NCBI GenBank assembly: GCA_006226685.1
Contig: SBGG01000103.1
Span: forward strand, 1-49,663
Length of the DNA: 49,663 nucleotides
Direction: 5' to 3'
Origin: Sphingomonadales bacterium
Lineage (GTDB): Bacteria > Pseudomonadota > Alphaproteobacteria > Sphingomonadales > Sphingomonadaceae
The notes under the pieces are model-generated. The model had not been told where the DNA came from. It did no database searches and saw only the letters and a program-made list of their open reading frames with translations. Shown here in pieces: positions 16,739-25,288 of the stretch (positions within the stretch are counted from its first letter, which is position 1; each line of letters opens with the position of its first letter). The position numbers were made by a program, and so were the translations under genes.

Positions 16739-17752
16739 TCAATAGGCACGCGCAATCGCAAATTCGACAGCCTCGACCAGCGCGTCCCTGGCCTTGCCGC
16801 CGCCAAAGGGACCAAGGGCATCGACCGCCCGCTGGCCATAGTGACGTGCGCGGGTCAGCGTATCGGCGATCGCGCCGGTCTGATGCGTGAGTTCGGTCGC
16901 ACGGGCCAGATCCTCATCGGACGTCTTGTGCCCGGCAATCGCCGCCTTCCAAAAGGCCCGATCCTCTTCATTGCCCCGCGCATAGGCGAGAATCACCGGC
17001 AAGGTGACCTTGCCGTCGCGGAAATCGTCGCCCGCATCCTTGCCCATGGTTGCGCCATCGGATGCATAATCGATCGCATCGTCGACAAGCTGGAAAGCAA
17101 TGCCCAGATTACGGCCATAAGCGTCGAGCGCCTGCTCCTCCGTCTCGTCCCGTTCCGCCACAACGGCGGATATCCGGCAGGCGGCGGCGAACAGCGCGGC
17201 AGTCTTCGCGCCGATAATATCGAGATATTGTTCCTCATCGGTATCGATGCGGCGCTGCGCGGTGAGCTGATTCACCTCGCCTTCGGCAATCACCGCCGAG
17301 GCGTTGGACAATATCTTCAGAACCTTGAGCGATCCGTCCTCGACCATCAGTTCGAACGACCGGCTGAACAGGAAATCGCCGACCAGAACGCTGGCGCTGT
17401 TGCCCCAGATGATGTTCGCGGTCTTGCGGCCGCGCCGCATTCCGGAATGGTCGACGACATCGTCATGCAGCAGAGTCGCCGTGTGGATGAACTCGACCGC
17501 TGCCGCCAGCTTATGGTGCCGCACGCCCGGATAATCGAGCAGGCGCGCGCACGCCAGGGTCAGCATCGGCCGCATCCTCTTGCCGCCGCCCGCGATCAGG
17601 TGGCCGGCCAGTTCCGGGATCAGCGGGATGCGCGACTGCATGCGGTCGAGAATAACCGTATTGACGCTGTTCATGTCCTCCGCGACCAACGCGATCATGG
17701 GTTCGAGCGACGGAGCCGCGTCGCGGCCGATACGATGGATGGAAGCAGTCAT
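16739..17752 (-). CDS. ispB: Long-chain polyprenyl diphosphate synthase (octaprenyl/decaprenyl type)
   Basis: This 337-aa trans-prenyltransferase would make the side chain of ubiquinone by adding isopentenyl units to farnesyl diphosphate. The GGGKRMRP motif (residues 55-62), the first Asp-rich motif LLHDDVVD (about 94-101) and the second Asp-rich motif QLVDDAIDYA (221-230) are intact. Small residues before the first Asp-rich motif (HTAT) are consistent with a long product. Sphingomonads usually make ubiquinone-10, so decaprenyl is the likely product, but chain length cannot be read with certainty. It starts about 100 bases from the divergent chorismate mutase gene. Confidence 0.93.
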   Translation of the reverse strand: MTASIHRIGRDAAPSLEPMIALVAEDMNSVNTVILDRMQSRIPLIPELAGHLIAGGGKRMRPMLTLACARLLDYPGVRHHKLAAAVEFIHTATLLHDDVVDHSGMRRGRKTANIIWGNSASVLVGDFLFSRSFELMVEDGSLKVLKILSNASAVIAEGEVNQLTAQRRIDTDEEQYLDIIGAKTAALFAAACRISAVVAERDETEEQALDAYGRNLGIAFQLVDDAIDYASDGATMGKDAGDDFRDGKVTLPVILAYARGNEEDRAFWKAAIAGHKTSDEDLARATELTHQTGAIADTLTRARHYGQRAVDALGPFGGGKARDALVEAVEFAIARAY

Positions 17753-17853
17753 GACGCGGCCGATTTACGACACCGCGCGCCAAAGGCAAGCAGAATAGCT
17801 TGCGTTCGTTCGTTTGTGCGGCAAAAAAGCCGCAGCAACCGGGAGATACCATC

Positions 17854-18132
17854 TTGAGCGAATCGCTGGAACAATATCGTCAGAGCATCGACAATATCGA
17901 CGCGGCTCTGGTCTATATGCTGGCGGAACGCTTCAAGGTCACTCAGGCGGTCGGGCGTTTCAAGGCAGAGAATGAACTGCCGCCGGCCGACCCAGGCCGC
18001 GAGGAACGGCAGATCGAAAGGCTGCGCAAGCTTGCGGCCGACGCCCAGCTCGACCCGGTTTTCGCGGAAAAATTCCTGCGCTTCATCATCGATGAGGTGA
18101 TCCGTCATCACCGGCAGATCAAGGAAGGCTGA
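17854..18132 (+). CDS. Chorismate mutase, AroQ class
   Basis: A 92-aa all-helical enzyme that turns chorismate into prephenate for Phe/Tyr synthesis. The AroQ signature is visible: the first helix with SIDNIDAALVYMLAERF and VGRFKAENELPPADPGREERQIERL, and the last helix FAEKFLRFIIDEVIRHH. I chose the TTG at 17854 because GGGAG lies eight bases before it; another TTG at 17800 is in frame but has no RBS. The start codon is therefore a rare one. The gene stands alone between divergent ispB and the convergent histidine kinase. Confidence 0.9.
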   Translation: MSESLEQYRQSIDNIDAALVYMLAERFKVTQAVGRFKAENELPPADPGREERQIERLRKLAADAQLDPVFAEKFLRFIIDEVIRHHRQIKEG

Positions 18133-18227
18133 CACCCGCAGTCTGTTTGTGCGCTTATCAAAGCCATTCGGGAGCGAGGGGCTGCTTCTCCAGGCCCGTT
18201 TCCAACAAACGGGGTGACGGCAAAGCA

Positions 18228-19613
18228 CTATGCCATCGGCAGACTGAGGCGCACCAGCAGGCCGCCCATATCCTCGCTCTCATCCAGTTCGACCGAACCC
18301 CCATAAATTTCCGCCACGTCCCGGACGATGGCAAGGCCGAGACCCGTTCCCGGCTTGCCGGTATCGAGCCGCGCACCCCGGTCGAAAATACGCTCCCGCT
18401 CGGTTTCGGGAATACCGCTGCCGTCATCTTCCACATCGATCGCGACAATGCTCCGTCCTGGCTCGGCCCGGACAGTCGCAAAGACGCTGCCGCCGCCATA
18501 TTTGGCAGCATTCTCGATGATATTGCCCAGCAGTTCGTCCAGATCCTGCCGTTCGACCCGAACATCGGCATTCTGGTCTCCGTCCATGTCAATGCGAACA
18601 TCGGGGTAAAGACGCGCAACGGCCCGCTCGACCGCCTGCAGGCTCGTCCAGACATTGGCTCTGCTCTGCGCCAGACCGCGGCGGCCAACGGCCCGGGCGC
18701 GGGCGAGGTGATGATCGACCTGCCGCCGCATCGTCACCGCCTCGCGCATCACCGTTTCATTAAGGTCGGGGGCCTTCGCCGTCGCCGCGTTCATGATAAC
18801 GGTCAGCGGGGTCTTGAGCGCATGGGCAAGGTTGCCCGCATGGGCCCGCGCTTCCTCTGCCTGCCGCTCATTATGGGCGAGCAGCGCGTTCAGTTCCTCG
18901 ACCATCGGCAGCACTTCCATCGGCATCGGTTCGGTAACGCGATTCTTTTCACCCGTCCGCATTCGGACAATCTCGCGCCGCACCGCGCGCAACGGACGCA
19001 AACCGTAGAGGGTCTGGATCACGACCAGCACCAGCAGGCCAAGGCCGAGGATCAGAAAGCTGCGGATCAGGGTCACACGCAGCGTCCGGATCTGCGCATC
19101 GAGCCCCGAACGCGCCTGCGCGACGGCGAAGACCCAGCGTTCCTTGGATCCGGGTAGAATCACCGTACGCTCCATCACGCGCAGGTTCTCATCCGGGAAC
19201 TGATCGCTGTTGTAGACACGCAGCTCGCTGCCCGGACGATTAACGTTGAGCTTGAGCGCACGGTCCCATAGCGAACGGGATCGCCAATCCTCATGGCTGG
19301 CGCCGCTGATCTGGTAATAAAGACCGCTATTGGGCTCCAGAAACCGCTGATCGGCAAGCGGGCGGTTGAAAAACACCTCTCCATCCGGCCCGATTTCCGC
19401 TGAAGCGATCATCGCGGTCAGGACATAGGCCATGCCGTCGTCGAAATTGCGGGTAATCGCATCCTGCAACACCCGATCGAGCGCGACCCCGCCGCCGAGC
19501 AGCAGGATCGTGATCCATAACCCGGCGACACCGATGATCCGCCGACTGATCGAGCCGGTGGAACCGATCGATGACGACCGCCCTAGCAGGGAACGGGAAG
19601 CGCCCTCCGACAC
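18228..19613 (-). CDS. Sensor histidine kinase of a PepSY-linked two-component system
   Basis: This 461-aa inner-membrane kinase has two transmembrane helices (about residues 24-45 and 181-203) enclosing a periplasmic sensor region. A HAMP-like linker follows, then the phosphoacceptor H264 in NLAHALKTPLT. The ATPase domain has the N box NIIENAAKYGG, G1 DDGSGIP and G2 GTGLGLAI. It lies nine bases downstream of the response regulator gene. The sensor region resembles that of PhoQ/FeuQ-type kinases in layout. The signal is not evident; the upstream PepSY gene points to an envelope signal, possibly divalent cations or envelope state. Confidence 0.93.
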   Translation of the reverse strand: MSEGASRSLLGRSSSIGSTGSISRRIIGVAGLWITILLLGGGVALDRVLQDAITRNFDDGMAYVLTAMIASAEIGPDGEVFFNRPLADQRFLEPNSGLYYQISGASHEDWRSRSLWDRALKLNVNRPGSELRVYNSDQFPDENLRVMERTVILPGSKERWVFAVAQARSGLDAQIRTLRVTLIRSFLILGLGLLVLVVIQTLYGLRPLRAVRREIVRMRTGEKNRVTEPMPMEVLPMVEELNALLAHNERQAEEARAHAGNLAHALKTPLTVIMNAATAKAPDLNETVMREAVTMRRQVDHHLARARAVGRRGLAQSRANVWTSLQAVERAVARLYPDVRIDMDGDQNADVRVERQDLDELLGNIIENAAKYGGGSVFATVRAEPGRSIVAIDVEDDGSGIPETERERIFDRGARLDTGKPGTGLGLAIVRDVAEIYGGSVELDESEDMGGLLVRLSLPMA

Positions 19614-19622
19614 CGCAGCCTA

Positions 19623-20291
19623 TCAGGAGGCCACAGGCTCTTCGAGGCTGTAGCCAAGGCCGCGAATGGTAGTGATGACATCCGGCCCCAGCTTCTTGCG
19701 GATACGGGTAACGAACACCTCGATCGTATTGGAATCACGGTCGAAATCCTGATCGTAAATATGCTCGATCAACTCGGTCCGGCTCACCACCTTGCCCTTG
19801 TGGTGAAGCAGATAGGAAAGCAGCTTATATTCCTGTGCGGTCAGCTTCACCGGCTCCCCCTTCAGCGTCACCTTGCCCGAGCGCGTATCGAGACGCACAT
19901 CACCGGCAATCAGTTCGCTCGAAGCGTTACCCGAAGCACGACGGATGAGCGCGCGCAACCGCGCAATCAGTTCCTCGCTCTGAAAAGGCTTTGCCAGATA
20001 ATCGTCGGCACCCGCATCCAGCCCGGCCACCTTGTCCGACCAGCTGTCGCGCGCGGTCAGCACCAGAACCGGGAAGGTCAGCCCGTCCCTGCGCCAGCGG
20101 TCGAGCACGGTAAGGCCATCGATTTCCGGCAGTCCCAGATCCAGCACCACCGCGTCATAGCTCTCGGTCGCCCCGAGAAAATGGCCATCCTCGCCATCCG
20201 TCGCGAGATCGACCGCATAGCCGACCCCCTCCAGCGTGGATTTCAACTGCTTGCCCAGATTGGGTTCATCCTCGACGATCAATAGTCGCAT
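19623..20291 (-). CDS. OmpR/PhoB-family response regulator
   Basis: The product is a 222-aa regulator with a receiver domain (phosphoacceptor D51 in VVLDLGLPEIDG, Lys in LAKPF) and a winged-helix DNA-binding domain (LTAQEYKLLSYLLHHKGKV, then SNTIEVFVTRIRKKL). It resembles FeuP/PhoP-type regulators. AAGGAA precedes the ATG, and the gene starts ten bases after the PepSY gene stop, with the kinase gene nine bases after its own stop. The three form one operon and presumably control envelope genes, likely including their own promoter. Confidence 0.94.
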   Translation of the reverse strand: MRLLIVEDEPNLGKQLKSTLEGVGYAVDLATDGEDGHFLGATESYDAVVLDLGLPEIDGLTVLDRWRRDGLTFPVLVLTARDSWSDKVAGLDAGADDYLAKPFQSEELIARLRALIRRASGNASSELIAGDVRLDTRSGKVTLKGEPVKLTAQEYKLLSYLLHHKGKVVSRTELIEHIYDQDFDRDSNTIEVFVTRIRKKLGPDVITTIRGLGYSLEEPVAS

Positions 20292-20301
20292 AATAATTCC
20301 T

Positions 20302-20628
20302 TCAATGCGCCCAGCCCGTTATTTCGCCCGAGCGCCCATCGACATCGACCCAGACCACGCGACCATCGCGCACATATTTCAGGCGATACCGATTCGACTG
20401 CCGGTTAAATTCGGAACCAAGATAGGTCGCATCGCCCATTTCCCGTTCCATGCGGCGCTTTATCACGGAAAAAGGCATCACCCGCCCGTCGAGCATGGCC
20501 CGACGCGCGGCATCCTGCTCTTCCTTGGGTCCGCCACCGGCATCCGCATTGGGTATGGCCACCACGCCGCAGCCGAGCAGGCCAGTCATCACTGCCACCG
20601 ATATCCTGGTTATCATCCGCATGTTCAT
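20302..20628 (-). CDS. Small exported PepSY-domain protein
   Basis: From the ATG at 20628 this is a 108-aa protein with a signal-peptide-like N-terminus (MITRISVAVMTGLLGCGVVAI). It has a C-terminal PepSY fold: MPFSVIKRRMEREMG, then SNRYRLKYVRDGRVVWVDVDGRSGEITGW. PepSY proteins are often periplasmic modulators, and those encoded next to two-component systems may modulate the sensor. Several ATGs are clustered (20646, 20628, 20622, 20616) without a convincing RBS, so the exact start is open. It is the first gene of the PepSY-regulator-kinase operon. Confidence 0.82.
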   Translation of the reverse strand: MNMRMITRISVAVMTGLLGCGVVAIPNADAGGGPKEEQDAARRAMLDGRVMPFSVIKRRMEREMGDATYLGSEFNRQSNRYRLKYVRDGRVVWVDVDGRSGEITGWAH

Positions 20629-20783
20629 GGCATAGCGCCCAGCCATTGAACAGGTGGTGAATGAAGCTTTCAGCGGTTCGAAAGCAAAGCGACTGCCGGG
20701 TAGGCCTCGCCCGACCTCTTCAACACCCTTTCTCCATGAGCCCCCTTGCCGCCGGAACCGATAGCGCCTAGCTGCCATATCCC

Positions 20784-22580
20784 ATGGCGGCACCTATACT
20801 CTCCTATGAAAATCTCGGCCTGCAACAGGGCGCGGGCTGGCTGTTTCGGGATCTCGACATCCATATCGGCGAACGCGACCGGCTGGCGCTGATCGGGCGC
20901 AATGGCGCGGGCAAGACCACCTTGCTGCGCCTGATCGGCGGCGAAATCGAGGCCGACCGGGGCAAACGCTCGATTGTCCCCGGCACGCGGGTCATCATGC
21001 TGGAACAGGATCCGGACGTCGCCGGTTTCGCCACATTGCGGGATTTCGCGCTGAAAGGGCCGAACGCTCCGGTACCGCATGAGGTGGAAGCGATCGCCGA
21101 CCAGGTCGGCATCGACCTGTCCCGCGAAGCTGCGACAGCCAGCGGCGGCGAACGGAGGCGCGCGGCCATTGCCCGGGCGCTGGCGTCCAATCCCGATCTG
21201 CTGCTGCTCGACGAGCCGACCAACCATCTCGACATCGCGGCGATCGACTGGCTCGAAGGATGGTTGAGCCGTTATAACGGGGCCTTCATCGTCATCAGCC
21301 ATGACCGCACCTTCCTTACCCGCCTGACGCGCCAGACCCTGTGGCTCGACCGGGGGAGTCTGCGCCGTAACGAGATCGGCTTTGGCGGGTTCGAGGCATG
21401 GATGGAAAAGGTCTACGCCGAAGAAGCACGCGCGGCCGACAAGCTGGATGCAAAGCTGAAGATCGAGGCGCACTGGCTCGAACGCGGCGTGACCGCCCGG
21501 CGCAAGCGCAATCAGGGCCGCCTTGCGAAACTGCACGAAATGCGGGCTCAACGCGCATCGATGATCGGCCCGCAGGGCACAGCAAAACTTGCCGTCGTCA
21601 ATGACGACAACAAGACCAAAAGCGTCATCACTGCGGAAAATGTCACCAAGCATTTTGGCGACCGGACGATCATCCGTGATTTCTCGCTGCGCATCCAGCG
21701 CGGCGACCGCATCGGCATCGTCGGGGGCAACGGCGCGGGTAAAACCACCTTGCTGAGACTCCTGACCGGCGAAATCGAGCCGGATGAAGGCAGCATCACC
21801 CGCGCGAAAACGCTCGACGGCATCGTGATCGATCAGCAGCGCAAGCTGATGGCGCCGGAAAAGCGGGTGCGCGACGTGCTGGCAGAAGGTGGCGACTGGA
21901 TCGAGGTGCGCGGCGTCAAGAAGCATGTGCAGGGCTATCTCAAGGAATTTCTGTTCGATCCCGGCCTTGCCGATGCGAAGATTGGAACATTATCGGGCGG
22001 CGAACGCTCCCGCCTGTTGCTCGCGCGGGAATTTGCGCGTGAATCCAACCTGCTGGTGCTGGACGAACCGACCAACGATCTCGATCTCGAAACGCTCGAC
22101 CTGCTGCAGGAAGTGATTGCGGATTATCATGGCACCGTGCTGATCGTCAGCCACGACCGTGACTTTCTCGACCGCACGGTGACTATCACGCTTGGGCTCG
22201 ACGGCTCCGGCACGGTCGATATTGTCGCGGGCGGCTATGAGGACTGGGAAAAGCAGCGCGCCCAGCGGCTCGAAGGCCGGAACAAGGCGACCGCAAAGGC
22301 GCGCCCCGCGCCCGCCGCCGCCCCTCCTCCGGCGAAGCAGCAGACCAAGCTGAGCTATAAGGACCAGCGCGATTACGAACTTCTGCCGCAAAAGATCGAG
22401 GAACTGGAGGCGGCCATCGCACGCGATGAAGCCGCCCTTGCCGATCCTGATCTTTATGCGAAGAACCCCGACCGTTTCGCCGCTTTGACACAAACCATTG
22501 AAAAGGCTCGCGCCGAAAAGGATGCGGCAGAAGAACGCTGGCTGGAACTGGCCGAAATGGCCGAAGCCCTCAAGGCCTGA
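20784..22580 (+). CDS. uup: ABC-F family ATPase, Uup-like
   Basis: This 598-aa soluble protein has two ABC domains and no membrane segment. The first has Walker A GRNGAGKTT (38-46), signature SGGERRRAA and Walker B LLLLDEPTNHLD; the second has GGNGAGKTT, LSGGERSRL and LLVLDEPTNDLD. Between them lies the charged linker of ABC-F proteins (ERGVTARRKRNQGRL), and a Lys/Ala/Pro hinge leads to a C-terminal coiled coil (about 530-595). That C-terminal domain points to Uup, which acts on ribosomes and branched DNA intermediates. No strong RBS precedes the ATG. Confidence 0.92.
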   Translation: MAAPILSYENLGLQQGAGWLFRDLDIHIGERDRLALIGRNGAGKTTLLRLIGGEIEADRGKRSIVPGTRVIMLEQDPDVAGFATLRDFALKGPNAPVPHEVEAIADQVGIDLSREAATASGGERRRAAIARALASNPDLLLLDEPTNHLDIAAIDWLEGWLSRYNGAFIVISHDRTFLTRLTRQTLWLDRGSLRRNEIGFGGFEAWMEKVYAEEARAADKLDAKLKIEAHWLERGVTARRKRNQGRLAKLHEMRAQRASMIGPQGTAKLAVVNDDNKTKSVITAENVTKHFGDRTIIRDFSLRIQRGDRIGIVGGNGAGKTTLLRLLTGEIEPDEGSITRAKTLDGIVIDQQRKLMAPEKRVRDVLAEGGDWIEVRGVKKHVQGYLKEFLFDPGLADAKIGTLSGGERSRLLLAREFARESNLLVLDEPTNDLDLETLDLLQEVIADYHGTVLIVSHDRDFLDRTVTITLGLDGSGTVDIVAGGYEDWEKQRAQRLEGRNKATAKARPAPAAAPPPAKQQTKLSYKDQRDYELLPQKIEELEAAIARDEAALADPDLYAKNPDRFAALTQTIEKARAEKDAAEERWLELAEMAEALKA

Positions 22581-22591
22581 AGGATCTCCTT

Positions 22592-23125
22592 TCAGGCGAT
22601 ACGATAATAGTCGGCGACCCGCTCCAGCGCAAAACCCAGTACCAGCTTAGCCGCGCGTTTGGGCCATCCCAACGCCTTTTCCGCGATGGAGAGCCCCTCC
22701 CCGGCGCATACCACGCGCCACAATATATCGCTCAACCCCGGTCCGGCATGATCGATCGCCGCATCGAAACGCTGACGCGCGGATAGTTGCCGACCCTGCG
22801 GTTCCACACCTCCCGGCGCCGTTCGATTCCGCCCCCGCGACATCGGCGCTGCATCCCACACCATGGTAACGCGCGGCCCCAGTCCGGCGATTTCCCAATC
22901 CTCCCTCAACCGATCACCGGCCAGATAGAGGCGCTCGCTGAGATAGCCTCGTGCACGCAGCCAGAGAAGCGGCGATTCCCCGATATGGACCTGCACCGTC
23001 TGCACGATACCGTTCGGATCCTCGATCTGTCGCTCGACAAACCGAGCGACGGGCGCAGAGTTCCGACCGGAAGACGAGCGACGAGGAGAACGGGACGCGA
23101 CCGGGCGAGTATTGGAAAGGGGCAT
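22592..23125 (-). CDS. DUF6456 domain protein, possible GTA-type transcription regulator
   Basis: This is a 177-aa cytoplasmic protein. After a basic, Ser/Arg-rich N-terminal 40 residues, the whole C-terminal part is a DUF6456 domain: SPLLWLRARGYLSERLYLAGDRLREDW, then PRVTMVWDAAPMSRGR, then LSDILWRVVCAGEGLSIAEKALGWPKRAAKLVL. The ATG at 23125 has GGAGG just upstream; a further in-frame start at 23161 lacks an RBS. To my knowledge DUF6456-like domains occur in GafA/GafZ-type activators of gene transfer agents in Rhodobacter and Caulobacter. The assignment of this copy to that role is inference. It is divergent from an XRE regulator gene, with 91 bp between the starts. Confidence 0.8.
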   Translation of the reverse strand: MPLSNTRPVASRSPRRSSSGRNSAPVARFVERQIEDPNGIVQTVQVHIGESPLLWLRARGYLSERLYLAGDRLREDWEIAGLGPRVTMVWDAAPMSRGRNRTAPGGVEPQGRQLSARQRFDAAIDHAGPGLSDILWRVVCAGEGLSIAEKALGWPKRAAKLVLGFALERVADYYRIA

Positions 23126-23185
23126 ATTTTTCCTCCATTGCGGGCCGTTAGCCCTTGCCATCGCCGCAGCGCTGTAGGAAAGAAT

Positions 23186-23202
23186 AAACCATATAGGTTA
23201 TC
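23186..23202. promoter_or_regulatory. Candidate operator/promoter element CCATATAGGTTA (copy 1)
   Basis: Between the divergent DUF6456 and XRE genes lies ATAAACCATATAGGTTAT, an imperfect palindrome with perfect AACC/GGTT arms around ATATA. Its core CCATATAGGTTA (23189-23200) recurs exactly at 28618-28629 upstream of the endolysin gene. It ends 16 bases before the XRE start codon and could act as a -10 element, an operator of the XRE protein, or both. Confidence 0.5.
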
Positions 23203-23216
23203 TTTGAGGGCAGAGC

Positions 23217-23780
23217 ATGATTACCCGCATCCGTGAAGTACGCCGGGCCAAGGGGCTTACGCTCGATGATGTCGCGAAGCGGTGCGATCCACCGACTACC
23301 GCACAAACCATCGGGCGTCTGGAAACCGGCACGCGTACCGTGTCGGTCGGCTGGCTCAACCGGATCGCAGCGGCCATGGGCGTGAATGCCGCCGATCTCG
23401 TCGATCTGCCCGGCAAGGAACGGATCGAGGTTGCCGCCTATCTTGGCGCGGAAGGCGCCTATGCGCCCGGTCGGTCCTCCTATTTCGTCGCGCCTTTGAT
23501 CGAAGGGGAAATGGTGGGCCTGCGTATCACCTCCAGCATCGGCGATTATCGTGCCGGGGATGAGGTCTGGTGCTCCCGCATTTCTCCCGATTATTTCGCG
23601 AGTGCGCTCAATCGCGATGTTCTCTTTCCGCGCCCGGGCGGCCGCTTCCTGTTCGGGCGGCTGATCGGGCGTGAAGGCGACCGGGTACAGATATTGCCGC
23701 TCAATCCCGGCGCCCGTCAGCAGATATTGACCGATCCGCCCTGGGCTGCGATCGCCACGCGCCTCATCCGGGCGCTCTGA
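23217..23780 (+). CDS. XRE-family regulator with degenerate S24/LexA-like C-terminal domain
   Basis: This 187-aa protein has an N-terminal helix-turn-helix of the Cro/CI type (IREVRRAKGLTLDDVAKRC, TIGRLETGTRTVSVGWLNRIAAAMGV). The C-terminal beta-rich domain (about 85-180) is laid out like the LexA/CI S24 fold. The catalytic Ser of the GDSM motif is not visible (SSIGDYRAGDEVW stands in its place), so self-cleavage is unlikely and ligand or partner sensing more likely. GAGGGCAGAGC precedes the ATG. It is divergent from the DUF6456 gene, and the palindrome between them is a natural autoregulatory site. Its targets are unknown. Confidence 0.85.
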   Translation: MITRIREVRRAKGLTLDDVAKRCDPPTTAQTIGRLETGTRTVSVGWLNRIAAAMGVNAADLVDLPGKERIEVAAYLGAEGAYAPGRSSYFVAPLIEGEMVGLRITSSIGDYRAGDEVWCSRISPDYFASALNRDVLFPRPGGRFLFGRLIGREGDRVQILPLNPGARQQILTDPPWAAIATRLIRAL

Positions 23781-23889
23781 CCGCACACGCGCATCTGTAC
23801 GAGCATCCGGCGGGGGCGAAGGATGCTCACGACGAACCGCGGAAACAGGGTGATGCGGATGTTAGGCATTTCATGTTAGAGTGGGCGCA

Positions 23890-25116
23890 ATGACATTGCG
23901 CGTCCTGACCCTGTCGACCCTTTTCCCGGACATGACCCGTCCGAATTTCGGCATATTCGTCGAACGGCAGTCGCGGGAACTGGCCAGCCGCGAGGGCGCC
24001 GAGGTCACCGTCATCGCCCCATTGGGCATTCCACCATGGCCGCTGTCGCGCCATACTCACTATGCCTCATTGCTGCGTCTGCCGGTCGAAGAACGCTGGC
24101 GCGACCTCACCGTTTATCGCCCGCGTTTCCTGAGCATTCCCTGGATCGGCGACGCATTGCATGTTGCGAGCATGACACGGGCGATCCTGCCTCTGGTCCG
24201 CCGGCTGCATGAAAAAGCCCCGTTCGACGTGATCGACGCAAGCTTCTTCTATCCGGATGGGCCGGTTGCCCAGCACCTCTCCCGCAAGCTGGGCATTCCC
24301 TATTCCGTAAAGGCACGGGGTGCGGACATCCATATTTGGGGGCGCAAGCCCGCAACCCGCAAAGCGGTACTCGCCGCCGGGAAAGGTGCGGCCGGCCTGC
24401 TCGCCGTATCCGAAGCGATGAAACGCTCGATGATCGCATTGGGCATGGATGGAGAAAAAACCCGGGTCCATTATACCGGCGTCGACCTCGACCGCTTCGC
24501 CCCGCAAGATCGGGCTGCGGCCAAGGCCCATTTCGGTGTCACCGGACCGGTTATCCTCAGCGTGGGGGCGCTTATTCCACGCAAAGGACAGGATTTGCTG
24601 ATCCGCGCCATGCCTTCGCTCCCCACCGCGATACTTCTGCTTGCGGGTCAGGGACCGGAAGGCGCCGCACTCGAACGGCTGGCCGAAGAACTGGGTGTCG
24701 GTGACCGGGTCGGCCTGCTGGGCGCGGTGCCGCACGACCATTTGCCTATTCTCTATAATGCCGCCGATGTCATGGCGTTGCCGTCTGCATCGGAAGGAAT
24801 GGCCAACGCCTGGATCGAGGCCATGGCCTGCGGTACGCCGATTGCGATTACCGATGTCGGAGGCGCGCGAGAATTGCTGATCGATGCCGGAGGCACTCCG
24901 GATGGGGCGGAAGCCGCGACCGCCCCGAAAGGCGCCTGTCCCGGTTCCAAAGCCGGCATTCTGGTCGAACGGACCAGCGAGGCCTTTGCCGATGCCCTTG
25001 GCAAGATGCTCGTCCAGACACCCGATCGGGTCGCGATCCGTAAGCGGGCAATGCGCTTCACCTGGGCCGCCAATGGCGATGCGCTGCTCGACTATCTGCG
25101 CGGGCTGGCCGGGTAA
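23890..25116 (+). CDS. Glycosyltransferase family 4 (GT-B fold)
   Basis: This 408-aa enzyme transfers a sugar from a nucleotide-sugar donor and is probably cytoplasmic or membrane-peripheral. The N-terminal Rossmann half opens with LRVLTLSTLFPDMTRPNFGIFVERQ. The donor half shows VILSVGALIPRKGQDLLIRA and the ExxxxxxxE region SEGMANAWIEAMACGTPI, followed by ITDVGGARELL. The ATG at 23890 is preferred; a GTG at 23881 is possible. It stands alone, with no other polysaccharide gene adjacent, and is followed by a strong terminator. The sugar and acceptor are unknown. A contribution to exopolysaccharide linked to the XrtA gene island 10 kb away is possible. Confidence 0.9.
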   Translation: MTLRVLTLSTLFPDMTRPNFGIFVERQSRELASREGAEVTVIAPLGIPPWPLSRHTHYASLLRLPVEERWRDLTVYRPRFLSIPWIGDALHVASMTRAILPLVRRLHEKAPFDVIDASFFYPDGPVAQHLSRKLGIPYSVKARGADIHIWGRKPATRKAVLAAGKGAAGLLAVSEAMKRSMIALGMDGEKTRVHYTGVDLDRFAPQDRAAAKAHFGVTGPVILSVGALIPRKGQDLLIRAMPSLPTAILLLAGQGPEGAALERLAEELGVGDRVGLLGAVPHDHLPILYNAADVMALPSASEGMANAWIEAMACGTPIAITDVGGARELLIDAGGTPDGAEAATAPKGACPGSKAGILVERTSEAFADALGKMLVQTPDRVAIRKRAMRFTWAANGDALLDYLRGLAG

Positions 25117-25222
25117 GCCGGGTAACGCGCATCCCTATGGGAAAGTGCCTCCAATCAATCCGAACATCGGGAACATAGCGGAATTTCGGCTTCCGCCCGG
25201 TTCAATCGAAACACAGACAATG

Positions 25223-25266
25223 ATGGCGCCTGCCCCAGCCATCTGAAACAGGCGCCATATTTTTAC
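25223..25266 (+). terminator. Rho-independent terminator after the glycosyltransferase gene
   Basis: A perfect 10-bp stem ATGGCGCCTG/CAGGCGCCAT with a 16-nt loop is followed by ATTTTTAC. It lies in the gap between the convergent glycosyltransferase and secF genes; the U-tract fits the plus strand. The rest of that 172-bp gap shows no other feature. Confidence 0.88.
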
Positions 25267-25288
25267 GATAGGTAATTACACCCAAAAG

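Noticed and set aside
23801..23828. GAGCATCC/GGATGCTC stem after the XRE gene as terminator
   Set aside because: The stem is perfect but no T-run follows on either strand; termination is unproven, so it is not listed as a feature.
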